Assembly (NCBI GenBank): GCA_000722615.1
Contig: JOKI01000001.1
Span: 328,176-392,175, forward strand
Source: Pseudorhizobium pelagicum
GTDB taxonomy: Bacteria; Pseudomonadota; Alphaproteobacteria; Rhizobiales; Rhizobiaceae
DNA length: 64,000 nt
Direction of reading: 5' to 3'
Shown: in pieces, positions 56,141 through 64,000 of the stretch
Layout of the letters: every line of letters begins with the position of its first letter
Numbering within the stretch: position 1 is the first letter of the stretch
Translations under genes and position numbers: made by a program
Notes under the pieces: generated by a model
What the model saw: the letters and a program-made list of their open reading frames with translations, nothing else
What the model was told of the DNA's origin: nothing
Databases searched by the model: none

Positions 56141-57458
56141 TGTCGAAATTCCTGCTATCGCCCGTCTGATCGAAGCGTTGACCGGACTGTTCCCGGTTGG
56201 CTTCACCCTGCCGCTCACCGCTGCCGGTCATCTGTTGGCCGTTCTGAGCCCCCTGCTGACCCTTCTGGCTGTCCGTGTCGGCCGTCGGTGCGACGCTGAT
56301 CGTCACCTGGTCCACCGAGAAGCCCTGGGCTCGCAAGGCATCGAGCATGCCGCTGCTGTCATCGCTCAATTGCTGAAGGGCGGCACGGGTCTCCACCGTC
56401 AGATGAACATGAAGCTGCTCGCCGCTCATCTTCAGCATGGCTGTGACCGAACCCAAGTCATGAGGGTTCATCTGAAGCTTCAGCATGTGGACCACGGAGC
56501 CGGAGCTGCTCTGGGCGGCGGTATTGGACAGCGTCGCATCCGGCTGCATCGCCGAAGACCAGCTCTGGTCGCCGACCATGGCTGCCATGATCGAGGCGCT
56601 GTTGGATCCGCTCGGCAGACCGACGATACGGCGCGAATCCAGGACCATGACGGTCTCAGTCGATGAGGAGGCCGTCTTGGAGTCGGACCCGCCTTTCTCG
56701 TTCGACTGAGCCGCTTGCGTCAGTTCAGCATTGATGCTGCCGTTCTTGGCGTTGATAAACTTGAAATTTCGCTCGGGTCCGACGTCCGCCTCATCGGCAG
56801 ACGGCATGTCGAGGACGGCTTCCGCGGTCGCACCCCTGTGCGTGGCATCGGTAGCCGAACCGGTCTTCTCCGCGCCCTCGCCACTCGAGCCTCTGCGTCC
56901 ATCGCCTGCGGGCGCTGGACGCGAGGAGCCGGCATTGACAGCCGATGCGGCGGCTGCCGAGTTCAGTCCGGCCAGAATGCTCAGCAGGTCTGCAGCGCCT
57001 CTGACTTCGCCAGTTCCCTCTTCGGCCGTCTCGCTTGCGGTTTCGTCATCATCCGCGACCGGTTCTGCGTCTTCAGCAGCGGGAATGACGACGCTGTTAC
57101 TGCTGTCCTGCAGGTGGCGCTGAACCTGCCCCTTGGTCGTCGGGAAGATCGAGGAGACAGAGGTTCTCGTCGTCTCACCTTGGTCTTCGACCGTATGCTC
57201 GCCGGCTTTATCCAATGCCGTTCTGACGGAACGCCTGCCACTTTCCGCCGCCGGCGTGTCCGCACCGTGGGCCGTCGTCTGGTGAGACATGCGCCCCTCA
57301 CCGTCAGTGGCATTTTCATCAGACGAGGTGCCACGTCCGGCCTTGGACAAAGCGGTAGAAAAGCCGTCGGTTCCGCCTTCCGTTTCACCCGCACCGCGCC
57401 CGGTTCTCTTCTGCGAGCGGTCTGCTGGCGCAGGTGATGAAAGAACCTCAAGCGTCAT
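56061..57458 (-). CDS. motD: MotD, FliK-type hook-length control protein
   Basis: A 465-residue, low-complexity Ser/Ala/Glu/Asp-rich protein up to about residue 300. It carries a FliK C-terminal domain: VVHMLKLQMNPHDLGSVTAM, LKMSGEQLHVHLTVETRAAL, MLDALRAQGFSVDQVTI. In rhizobia the gene was named motD but acts as FliK, measuring the hook and switching export specificity. It overlaps the motC stop by four bases. The downstream transglycosylase gene begins within it. Confidence 0.88.
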   Translation of the reverse strand: MTLEVLSSPAPADRSQKRTGRGAGETEGGTDGFSTALSKAGRGTSSDENATDGEGRMSHQTTAHGADTPAAESGRRSVRTALDKAGEHTVEDQGETTRTSVSSIFPTTKGQVQRHLQDSSNSVVIPAAEDAEPVADDDETASETAEEGTGEVRGAADLLSILAGLNSAAAASAVNAGSSRPAPAGDGRRGSSGEGAEKTGSATDATHRGATAEAVLDMPSADEADVGPERNFKFINAKNGSINAELTQAAQSNEKGGSDSKTASSSTETVMVLDSRRIVGLPSGSNSASIMAAMVGDQSWSSAMQPDATLSNTAAQSSSGSVVHMLKLQMNPHDLGSVTAMLKMSGEQLHVHLTVETRAALQQLSDDSSGMLDALRAQGFSVDQVTISVAPTADTDSQKGQQGAQNGQQMTGSGERQGEANREQSGQRFDQTGDSRNFDNDSSLDTSAAFGPGAAGDTRAGQLYL

Positions 57459-58741
57459 GGTGTTGTACCTTCTTCCTTCAGAAGATCATCGATGGCACTG
57501 AGCTTGGAACGGCCGGTGTCGACAAAGGTCTGGAATTCTGCGTCGAATTTGACACCGCTCGCCGCCGGCGCGGATTCCGCAACCTCGGCAGATCCCGGCG
57601 CTTCATCGCCGGGAGACGCATTTGCTAAGCTTGCGTCCGGTGTCGTGGGCATTGTGCGCGGCGCATCTTGCGCCAGGCTTTCGCTCACGGGTCGACGCAG
57701 CACCTCCTCCGCAACGGCCTGCGCTGCTTGACGAAGGGCGCGATCCCGAGGGGAGAGCTGGTCGTCCTCTATCTGGGAGATATCCTGCATCGCCGCATCG
57801 ACGTTGGCCGTCGACACGTTGGCGAGCCCGCTGTAGAGGCGCGCGAGCGCCTCGGGTGCCTCCGCATCCAGACCCGACAGGGCGGCAGCGCGCCCGGACG
57901 CAAGCCGAGCAAGATCGTTCTTGCCCGATACTGCGGCACTTCTGGCGATCCTCAGAAAAACCTCGCGCCGCCGGCCGACGTCCATGAACTCGACTGTGCC
58001 ATCGATGTCGGCTTCGACGATCTTCGGATAATGTTCGACGACCAGTTGCACGAAGAAATCCGCGAACTGGCTGGCATAGGGAGAGTGAACAAAGCGGCGG
58101 GCATACTTGCGCGAATAGTCCAGCCCCTTGTCGACGAGGTCGGCGTCGACGGCGATGGCGACGGATCTGCGCAGTGCGGCTTCCTCGACGATCGTGCCGG
58201 GTGCGGCAAGCCGGGCCATGTCGTAGAAGGCCAGGGCCCCCGTCGGATCGGTCGGCACCATCACATTGCCGCTGACGAGCGCGATGTAGGCACCTATCTT
58301 CTGGTCTCGATACTCGGTTGCCATGTCGCCGAGGGACTTGGCAACAAGCGTTCCCTTTCCTGCCAGGTACTTTCGCAAGGCATCGGCCACGCGGCTATCG
58401 AAGTTGCCGGCCACGTCGCGGCCGACCAGGTATTCCAGGGTCGCGGGATTGCCACCGCTCATGGCGTAGATCAGCGCTGCGTCGACGTTGCGGGTATCCT
58501 CGAAGATCGCCGGATCCGCCGTCCGAAGCCGCTGATCGATCTTGCCGAGCATGAACCGCTGCATCTCGCCCGCAGAGTGGTCACCGGCGACCACCGTGTC
58601 CTGCACGAACTGCAACGAGCGCAGCATAATGTAGGGAGCAAGGGCGGCGTCTTCCTGAGCCACCGCCTGCGCCGGCAATATCGCCAGGGCGACCGCTGTG
58701 GCAAGGACGAACGGCCGAAGTACCGCCAGGGCCATCGTCAT
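57455..58741 (-). CDS. motC: periplasmic motility protein MotC
   Basis: A 428-residue protein with a signal peptide ([20 protein letters not shown], cleavage about AVAQE). A helical body includes [60 protein letters not shown] and [20 protein letters not shown]. MotC is a rhizobial stator accessory that binds MotB in the periplasm and keeps motors running. It overlaps motB and motD by four bases each. Confidence 0.92.
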   Translation of the reverse strand: MTMALAVLRPFVLATAVALAILPAQAVAQEDAALAPYIMLRSLQFVQDTVVAGDHSAGEMQRFMLGKIDQRLRTADPAIFEDTRNVDAALIYAMSGGNPATLEYLVGRDVAGNFDSRVADALRKYLAGKGTLVAKSLGDMATEYRDQKIGAYIALVSGNVMVPTDPTGALAFYDMARLAAPGTIVEEAALRRSVAIAVDADLVDKGLDYSRKYARRFVHSPYASQFADFFVQLVVEHYPKIVEADIDGTVEFMDVGRRREVFLRIARSAAVSGKNDLARLASGRAAALSGLDAEAPEALARLYSGLANVSTANVDAAMQDISQIEDDQLSPRDRALRQAAQAVAEEVLRRPVSESLAQDAPRTMPTTPDASLANASPGDEAPGSAEVAESAPAASGVKFDAEFQTFVDTGRSKLSAIDDLLKEEGTTP

Positions 58742-60021
58742 CCCTCGCCTGCCTGCAGAAGAATCTCGATCCGCCGGTTGCCGGCCGCGAGGGGATCGTC
58801 GGGAAGCTGGAGACGCCGGTCGGCAAAGCCTGAAACCTGCTTGACGCGCCCCTCATCAAGTCCCCCACGCACCAGCATGTAATAGGCGCTATGGGCGCGA
58901 GCCATGGACAGGCGCCAGTTGTCGTTCTCCGTCCCCTGGAACTGTCGACCGTCCGTATGCCCGCGCACGAGGATGTCGCCCTGGCGACCTTCCAGGATCT
59001 TGCCGATCTTTTCCATCGCAATGACCATTTCCCGCCGCGGGACAGCGGAGCCCACGTTGAACATCGGATCCAGGTTCTGGTCCGAAATCGTCACGAGCAG
59101 ACCGCCCTCGGCCGGCGTGACCACCAGGCCCTCCGCAAGCTTGCCTGCAACACCCTGGATCTGGGCTGCAATCTGCTCGCGGAGCTGTTCCGCCGCCGTT
59201 TCGGGGTCTGCCGGCTCGGCGTCCGCTTCCGGTGGAGGAGCATCGTCGCTTACCGCCGCCTCTTCCAGATCCTTCTCCTGCTCTTGCGCCTTTTCGGCAC
59301 TCTCGCTCGCCGGCACGTCAGGAAGCGCCGTATCGATGCGCGGCTGCGGCATCGCCAGAGCCACGTCCTGCTCTTCGGCCGGCGCAAGCTCCTGCGCACT
59401 CTCTAACTGAACCTCGGCCGCTTCCTTGCGATCCTCGGCGCTTGTTACCTGCACCTGCTCAGTCCAGAAGTCCGGATCGAACGGATCGCGATAGGCTTCG
59501 CCGCCATCTGCTCCCGTTGCCGGTCCCGATTCTGCCGCGCCACCCTCGCCCTTGGCGCTGACGTTTGCCTGCTGGCCCACTTCCTGGGCGATCTCGGCCA
59601 GCACCGAATACGGGTTCTCGAAGTAATCGGCTTCGGAGTAATTGGTTTCGTCGCCGGAGGTGGAGGTCATGTCCTCACCGGTCGCGGCAGCCGCGCCGAT
59701 GGTCTCGCCGTCTGCCTTGACCTTGGAGCGTTCGCTCTGCTCCTCCCCTTCCGCCTGGTCGACAGGCTTCTCGAGCCCCTTTTCGGCCGGCGTTTCGTCG
59801 GAAAGCTTGATCGGGTTGAAATAGCTGGCCATCGAGGCCTTGGTTTCCTCGTTGGCGGCATTGACGAGCCACATCACGAGGAAGAAGGCCATCATCGCCG
59901 TCATGAAGTCGGCGTAGGCAATCTTCCAGGCACCGCCATGGGCGCCATCGTGGTCACCCTTATGGCGCTTGACGATGATGATCTCGTTCTTGCCATGGTG
60001 ATGGTTTTCGCCGTCGCTCAC
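58738..60021 (-). CDS. motB: flagellar stator protein MotB
   Basis: A 427-residue stator subunit. The single membrane helix contains the proton-carrying aspartate ([20 protein letters not shown], Asp38). A very long acidic linker follows (about 70-300, rich in Glu, Ala, Asp and Pro). The C-terminal OmpA-like peptidoglycan-binding domain has [14 protein letters not shown] and [20 protein letters not shown]. The linker is much longer than in enteric MotB and fits the use of MotC as a partner. motA is not in this window. It overlaps motC and the FliH-like gene by four bases each. Confidence 0.94.
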   Translation of the reverse strand: MSDGENHHHGKNEIIIVKRHKGDHDGAHGGAWKIAYADFMTAMMAFFLVMWLVNAANEETKASMASYFNPIKLSDETPAEKGLEKPVDQAEGEEQSERSKVKADGETIGAAAATGEDMTSTSGDETNYSEADYFENPYSVLAEIAQEVGQQANVSAKGEGGAAESGPATGADGGEAYRDPFDPDFWTEQVQVTSAEDRKEAAEVQLESAQELAPAEEQDVALAMPQPRIDTALPDVPASESAEKAQEQEKDLEEAAVSDDAPPPEADAEPADPETAAEQLREQIAAQIQGVAGKLAEGLVVTPAEGGLLVTISDQNLDPMFNVGSAVPRREMVIAMEKIGKILEGRQGDILVRGHTDGRQFQGTENDNWRLSMARAHSAYYMLVRGGLDEGRVKQVSGFADRRLQLPDDPLAAGNRRIEILLQAGEG

Positions 60022-60665
60022 GCCAGCACCTCCCGCAGCCGAGCCGCCCAGGCCGACAGACGCGTCACGATGGCGGAATCACCGATCTCCGCCGAGATAT
60101 CCAGATCGTTCGCCTCGATGTGGCGCAGCAGCGTCGCGTGGTTCTCGCCCAGCGCCGCCGTCAGTTTTTCAAACAGGTTGAGAGGCCCGCGAAGCGTGAC
60201 CACCGCCACCTCACCTTCCAGGATTGCGGCACGAAGGAGCTCGGCCAGGTCTGCAACCGCCTTGGCGATCAGCACCTGCTCGACGACCGGCGCCAGCACC
60301 TTGGCCGTCTGATCGCTCACCGCTTCTGCAATGAGCAGGGCGGCCTCGCTCATCTTCTTCTCCACCAGGGTGGAAATCTCATGCTCGTGCAATGCCTTGG
60401 TCGCCGCCAGTTCGTCGGCATGCGCCTTCAGGAGCTGATCGCGCTCCTCGTGCCAGGCGCGCTGCGCCTCCGCGGTACCCGCTTCATAGCCTTGCGCATG
60501 CGCCTCGGTGCGCTCGGCATCGATATCGACAGGCACTTCGACCGGGACTTCCGGAAAGTCGAGGTCTCCACCAAAGTCAAAGCCGCCCACGTCGTCGGCC
60601 AGGATCGGAGGCGGTGGAGGCGCCTCGCCAAAGTCCTTCAAGTAGCGGGCAATCGAGGCCGTCAT
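60018..60665 (-). CDS. FliH-like protein upstream of motB
   Basis: A 215-residue protein: a proline- and aspartate-rich N-terminus ([20 protein letters not shown]), then a long coil with [38 protein letters not shown], and a C-terminal globular part ([19 protein letters not shown]). This arrangement resembles FliH, the regulator of the flagellar export ATPase FliI. It overlaps motB by four bases, so its translation is coupled to the stator genes. Sequence similarity to known FliH is weak; the assignment is from architecture and neighbourhood. Confidence 0.55.
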   Translation of the reverse strand: MTASIARYLKDFGEAPPPPPILADDVGGFDFGGDLDFPEVPVEVPVDIDAERTEAHAQGYEAGTAEAQRAWHEERDQLLKAHADELAATKALHEHEISTLVEKKMSEAALLIAEAVSDQTAKVLAPVVEQVLIAKAVADLAELLRAAILEGEVAVVTLRGPLNLFEKLTAALGENHATLLRHIEANDLDISAEIGDSAIVTRLSAWAARLREVLA

Positions 60666-60871
60666 AGCTTTTCCTGCTCTTTACTGTCCTGCCACGAAAT
60701 CTCGGCATCGCTCCCGACTTTGGGCGAACCTGCGCTTCCGCTGCTCCTTGCGCGCGAATGCGCAGTCCAAGGGATTGCCGAAACGGTAACGGATCAAACT
60801 TGCGCGAAGATGAATGTGTTGGGACAAAAGCCTGGCGTTGTACCAACACCTCAACCCTGGTCGAACGCTGA

Positions 60872-62152
60872 CTACTGCCGGAAGAGCGTGAGGATGCTCT
60901 CCGCGTTGGTATTGGCGATCGACAGCGACTGGATGCCGAGCTGCTGCTGTGTCTGGAGCGCTTTGAGGCGTGTGGATTCCTCGTTCATGTCCGCGTCCAC
61001 CAGTCGGCCGATACCCTTGTCGATGACGTCGACGAGGGAGGCGATGAAATCCTCCTGCAGGTCGACGCGGCTCTGGATGGAGCCAAGGCTCGACGCGGCG
61101 CTCGTCATTGCAAGCAGTTGCTTGTCGACGAAGCTCGTCATGATGTCGAGGACTTCCTGGTCCTCGGCAATGGATCCCGGGACCAGAGCGTTCAGGGATG
61201 CCGCCATCACGTCGAGCGTGGTGATGTCCAGCGTGACGACAGACATGTCGACCTTGCGGCTGTCCAGGCTGTTGGCGGCGGAGACCACGAAGAAGAAATC
61301 GTCGGTACCGTCGTTGTGGACGGACGTGGTGACGGCGGGAAAGGCGGCCGGATCCGTCGTCGTGACTTCGACCCACTTGTCGTCGGTCACCTTGAAGTAC
61401 GAGGAACCGCCGACATCGTAGATGGAGGCATCCGCGTTTCCGTCCGCTCCGAGCGCGGCCAGATCGGCGTCAGAGAACGTCGGGACCGCATACTGGCTGT
61501 TCGTCGTGATGCCCGTGTCCGTTTCCGACACCGTCACAGCCAACTCGTTCGCCGCGACATAGGCGAGATCCTGATCCAGAATGCCGAGCTTGCCGCCGCT
61601 CGTATCAAACAGGACGGTGCTGGAATTGAGGACGTAGTCGACGGTGGTTACGGCGACCTCGCCGGAGGGACCGCGGGTAAAGGCGGATACGACCTCCTTG
61701 ATCTGCGGGCTTGGCGTCGCAGGGCTGCCGCCGTCGCTGATCCGTCCCTGGATCCAGTTTTCGCCCGAGAAGCTCGCGGATTCGGAAATGCTGCTGAGCT
61801 GCTCCTGCAGCTGGGTGATCTCTTCCTGGATCTTCGAGCGGTCCACGCCAACGCCGTAGGCTGCGACGAGCTTCGACTTGATCTCCTGGACGGTCGCGAT
61901 CGCGCTTTCCATCGCCTCATAGGCCGTATCGACCTTGGCGGCTCCGAGACCGAGGGCGTCCTGGACGGTCGAAAGCGTGGAGCTGTCGGACCGCATGGTC
62001 GTCGCGATGGACCAATAGGCGGCGTTGTCCTCGGCTTTCTCCACCCTCAACCCGGAAGACACGCGCGCCTGGGTCGTCTCGAGGTTGCGATCAATCGATC
62101 GAAGCGTCTGGAGCGCCGCCATGGCGGCGACATTGGTGAGGATGCTGGTCAT
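60872..62152 (-). CDS. flagellin (second complete paralogue)
   Basis: A 426-residue flagellin. The D0/D1 N-terminus is MTSILTNVAAMAALQTLRSI, then LETTQARVSSGLRVEKAEDN-AAYWSIATTMRSD. The C-terminus is LVDADMNEESTRLKALQTQQ-QLGIQSLSIAN and ends TLFRQ. Residues about 170-330 are the variable exposed region and differ strongly from the neighbouring flagellin. ATG 62152 is the shared family start. A tandem CtrA box array lies about 115-140 bp upstream. Confidence 0.95.
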   Translation of the reverse strand: MTSILTNVAAMAALQTLRSIDRNLETTQARVSSGLRVEKAEDNAAYWSIATTMRSDSSTLSTVQDALGLGAAKVDTAYEAMESAIATVQEIKSKLVAAYGVGVDRSKIQEEITQLQEQLSSISESASFSGENWIQGRISDGGSPATPSPQIKEVVSAFTRGPSGEVAVTTVDYVLNSSTVLFDTSGGKLGILDQDLAYVAANELAVTVSETDTGITTNSQYAVPTFSDADLAALGADGNADASIYDVGGSSYFKVTDDKWVEVTTTDPAAFPAVTTSVHNDGTDDFFFVVSAANSLDSRKVDMSVVTLDITTLDVMAASLNALVPGSIAEDQEVLDIMTSFVDKQLLAMTSAASSLGSIQSRVDLQEDFIASLVDVIDKGIGRLVDADMNEESTRLKALQTQQQLGIQSLSIANTNAESILTLFRQ

Positions 62153-62266
62153 TGCCTGTTGCCTCTGTCGTGGATGCACGATCCTCCCGCAAAGGAGGGC
62201 GACGACGAGGAAGCTTCATGCCTAGCCGCCCGTTCAGTCCCATCATGGGGGGCGATCCGTCGTTCG

Positions 62267-62293
62267 TTAACAAATCATTAACGAGCAGTTAAC
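62267..62293. promoter_or_regulatory. tandem overlapping CtrA boxes upstream of flagellin 60872-62152
   Basis: Three TTAA half-sites at exact 11-bp steps: TTAA-CAAATCA-TTAA-CGAGCAG-TTAAC. The first and second halves make one perfect TTAA-N7-TTAAC (62267-62282), and the second and third make another (62278-62293). The array is 115 bp from the ATG. Confidence 0.6.
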
Positions 62294-62373
62294 AGTCGAG
62301 GCTTGCGTCTGGCAATCTTTCAAATCTTTCCTTCTGGCCAACGGCAGGTTTCACGCAAGCTCCGGACGAGCGA

Positions 62374-62401
62374 AAACCGCGCCCCTGGTGGAGCGCGGTT
62401 T
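62374..62401 (-). terminator. terminator after flagellin 62460-63650
   Basis: AAACCGCGC and GCGCGGTTT form a perfect 9-bp stem around a 10-base loop; on the minus strand it ends in GGTTTTCG. It lies 59 bases after the flagellin stop. Confidence 0.75.
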
Positions 62402-62459
62402 CCATCCGAATACCTGCCTGTCAGCGGCGGGACGAAACCACCCCAGCCTAGGGCGCCGC

Positions 62460-63650
62460 CTACTGACGGAAGAGTGACAGGATATTTTCGGAAGCGGTAT
62501 TGGCGATGGAGAGCGACTGGATGGCCAGTTGCTGCTGGGTCTGCAGCGCCTTCAGTCGTGTCGATTCCTCGTTCATGTCGGCGTCCACCAGACGGCCGAT
62601 GCCTGAGTCGATCGAGTCGGTAAGGGCTGCGATGAACTCTTCCTGCATCCCGATACGCATCGCGATGGATCCAAGATCGGCTGTGGCGCTGATCATAGCC
62701 TCCAGCGCAACGTCCGTTGCCTGTACCATGACATCCAGTTCTTCATTCGTCAGAGCCGTGATATCTACCAGATCCAGCGAATTCGGCGCTTCGACAGTCG
62801 TTCCCGCCGGAATCGGCGTGGTGTCGACAGACCAACCCACCGGACCCGCGCTGGTTGCCGCCACTTCCTGACCCGGAACCGTGGTGGAATCCACGGCCTT
62901 GACCCACACCCCCTGAACCTTGACGTAGTCGGCTGCGGGAGTCGCTGTGTTGGCGTAGTTGCCCTCGAAGGTGGCGCCATCAGCGATCAGGGCGTCGATC
63001 GTGTAGGCCAGGACGGTATGCTTGGACGTGACGCCGTTGGTATTGATGTCCAGCGTAACTGATGAAGGCGTGACGTTGAAGGTCCGGTCGAGGATGCCGA
63101 GATCGCCGCCATCGTCGAACAGCACAGTGTTGCCGCTCAGGTCATAAATGATCTTCTTGACAGCGACCGTGCCATCTTCAGAGCGAATGAAAGAGCCCAC
63201 GACGTTCTTCTGAACGGTGTTGCCGGTGGCGTTGGTAAGATCGGCCTGCATCCAGTTCTCTCCGGAGAAGGAAGCTGCCGATGCGATGCTGCGGAGTTGT
63301 TCCTGCAGCTGCTCGATTTCCTCCTGGATTTTTGCGCGGTCAACACCTTCTTCGGTTGCCGCTACCATTTTCGCTTTGATTTCCTTGACGACTTCCACAG
63401 CGCTTTCCATCGCTGCATACGCCGTATCGACCTTCGCCGCGCCCAGTCCCAGGGCATCCTGAACAGCCGAGAGCGCCATGTTGTCCGACCGCATGGTCGT
63501 TGCAATCGACCAGTAGGCGGCGTTGTCGGACGCTGTTCCTACGCGCAGACCGGTGGAGACCCGTGCCTGGGTTTCTTCCATGCCGTCGTCGATGGAACGG
63601 AGGGTCTGAAGTGCAGCCATTGCTGCTACGTTAGTGAGAATGCTTGTCAT
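62460..63650 (-). CDS. flagellin (first complete paralogue)
   Basis: A 396-residue flagellin. The N-terminus MTSILTNVAAMAALQTLRSI is identical to that of the neighbour, followed by MEETQARVSTGLRVGTASDN-AAYWSIATTMRSDN. The C-terminus carries LVDADMNEESTRLKALQTQQ-QLAIQSLSIANTASENILSL. The central surface region (about 165-300) is unlike that of the other copy, except for SFSGENWMQ and its surroundings. ATG 63650 follows GGGGCAACCACC. Each flagellin gene here has its own terminator, so they form separate transcription units. Confidence 0.95.
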   Translation of the reverse strand: MTSILTNVAAMAALQTLRSIDDGMEETQARVSTGLRVGTASDNAAYWSIATTMRSDNMALSAVQDALGLGAAKVDTAYAAMESAVEVVKEIKAKMVAATEEGVDRAKIQEEIEQLQEQLRSIASAASFSGENWMQADLTNATGNTVQKNVVGSFIRSEDGTVAVKKIIYDLSGNTVLFDDGGDLGILDRTFNVTPSSVTLDINTNGVTSKHTVLAYTIDALIADGATFEGNYANTATPAADYVKVQGVWVKAVDSTTVPGQEVAATSAGPVGWSVDTTPIPAGTTVEAPNSLDLVDITALTNEELDVMVQATDVALEAMISATADLGSIAMRIGMQEEFIAALTDSIDSGIGRLVDADMNEESTRLKALQTQQQLAIQSLSIANTASENILSLFRQ

Positions 63651-63830
63651 GGTGGTTGCCCCTTTATTGGCTAGATGAGGGACATCCCGGAAGCGCCGGG
63701 AACGATGGTCTGGCCTAATGCCGTTAACCGCTTCTTCGTCTAGGTTAACCCATCGTTACGATGATTGCAGTTAAGCCAGCCATGGTTAACAAAACCTAAA
63801 CGGGATCGCAGAAAGTTAATAAAATGCGAA

Positions 63831-63852
63831 AGGCCGCCCTTGCGGGCGGCCT
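63831..63852 (-). terminator. terminator after the partial flagellin
   Basis: AGGCCGCCC pairs perfectly with GGGCGGCCT around a TTGC loop; on the minus strand it is followed by TTTCGCATTTTATT. It lies 26 bases after the stop codon of the flagellin that enters from the right edge. Confidence 0.8.
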
Positions 63853-63877
63853 CGATGTTCGGAATTGCTGTGTCGGA

Positions 63878-64000
63878 TCAACGGAAGAGCGTGAGGATGC
63901 TTTCCGATGCGCTGTTGGCGATGGACAGCGACTGGATGGCCAGCTGCTGCTGCGTCTGCAGGGCCTTCAGGCGGGTCGACTCTTCGTTCATGTCAGCGTC
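63878..64000 (-). CDS. flagellin, C-terminal end only
   Basis: The last 40 codons of a third flagellin, cut by the right edge. Read on the minus strand it ends DADMNEESTRLKALQTQQQL, then AIQSLSIANSASESILTLFR, matching the conserved C-terminal D0 helix of the two complete copies but lacking their final Gln. By synteny it would be the first gene of the flagellin row (flaA in related species), but this cannot be shown from 123 bases. Confidence 0.9.
   Translation of the reverse strand, partial: DADMNEESTRLKALQTQQQLAIQSLSIANSASESILTLFR

Larger units (their letters stand above)
62153..62459. other. regulatory gap between flagellin genes
   Basis: About 307 bp with no gene. Reading on the minus strand it holds the terminator of the upstream flagellin (62374-62401), then the tandem TTAA array (62267-62293), and a leader of about 110 bases that includes a CCTCC-GGGAGG hairpin (62189-62206 region) before the ATG at 62152. 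Confidence 0.6.

Noticed and set aside
63717-63806. Several GTTAAC/TTAA elements upstream of flagellin 62460-63650.
   Set aside because: Spacings are 11 and 17 bases rather than seven, so they do not fit a CtrA box; they may still matter for another regulator.

Overview
The window reads as a piece of a Rhizobiaceae (Hyphomicrobiales, Alphaproteobacteria) chromosome. The evidence is high-GC coding sequence packed on both strands, rhizobial-type flagellar genes (motB-motC-motD, rem, flaF, flbT, several flagellin paralogues), an Entner-Doudoroff zwf-pgl-edd set, an aglEFGAK alpha-glucoside operon, a phasin, and CtrA-type TTAA-N7-TTAAC boxes. As I recall the Sinorhizobium meliloti chromosome, the gene order matches two of its blocks: mmsA / phaP / cbrA / acsA2 / potFGHI / aceA / puuAB, and zwf-pgl-edd / agl / flagellar cluster. 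Here the two blocks lie next to each other, with the join near 28922-29012. Nothing looks like a prophage, plasmid, insertion sequence or CRISPR array.

Layout. 1-3240: the 5' part of mmsA, a divergent LysR regulator, two small proteins and an HWE-family sensor kinase. 3649-4295: tRNA-His(GTG) and a phasin. 4517-9878: a 1216-residue CbrA-like cell-cycle kinase and a solitary iron-type ABC permease. 10075-14388: acetoacetyl-CoA synthetase, an AsmA-like protein and a small membrane protein. 14449-18523: the putrescine ABC operon potFGHI. 18638-21903: an acyl-CoA-type XRE regulator divergent from isocitrate lyase, then a small unknown gene. 21956-28921: a GNAT acetyltransferase, a chemoreceptor, an HI0933-type flavoprotein and a puuA/puuB-like polyamine catabolic pair. 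29013-34557: zwf, pgl, edd and a secreted metallophosphoesterase. 34632-41611: a PilZ-like protein and the aglEFGAK operon. 41844-43628: folD and an unknown protein. 43745-64000 (all minus strand): three flagellins (the outermost cut by the window edge), a FliH-like protein, motBCD, a lytic transglycosylase, rem, flgE, flgK, flgL, flaF, flbT, flgD, fliQ, flhA, fliR, fliJ-, flgJ- and flgN-like genes and a FliL-like protein.

How the parts connect. Carbon storage and use recurs: phasin and acetoacetyl-CoA synthetase (PHB cycle), isocitrate lyase with its short-chain acyl regulator (glyoxylate shunt), alpha-glucoside import with intracellular hydrolysis, and the Entner-Doudoroff route. Polyamine uptake (pot) and catabolism (puuA/puuB-like) sit about 8 kb apart. 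Cell cycle and motility are linked by sequence: canonical CtrA boxes lie in front of the cbrA-like kinase, in front of rem (the flagellar class regulator) and, as a tandem overlapping array, in front of the 60872-62152 flagellin. This suggests CtrA acts at three points, one of them the gene for a kinase thought to act upstream of CtrA. I found no wholly new system. The strongest leads are these CtrA boxes, the PhaR-type operator pair overlapping the phasin promoter, the missing phospho-acceptor aspartate in Rem, and three poorly characterised genes at the 3' end of the flagellar cluster.
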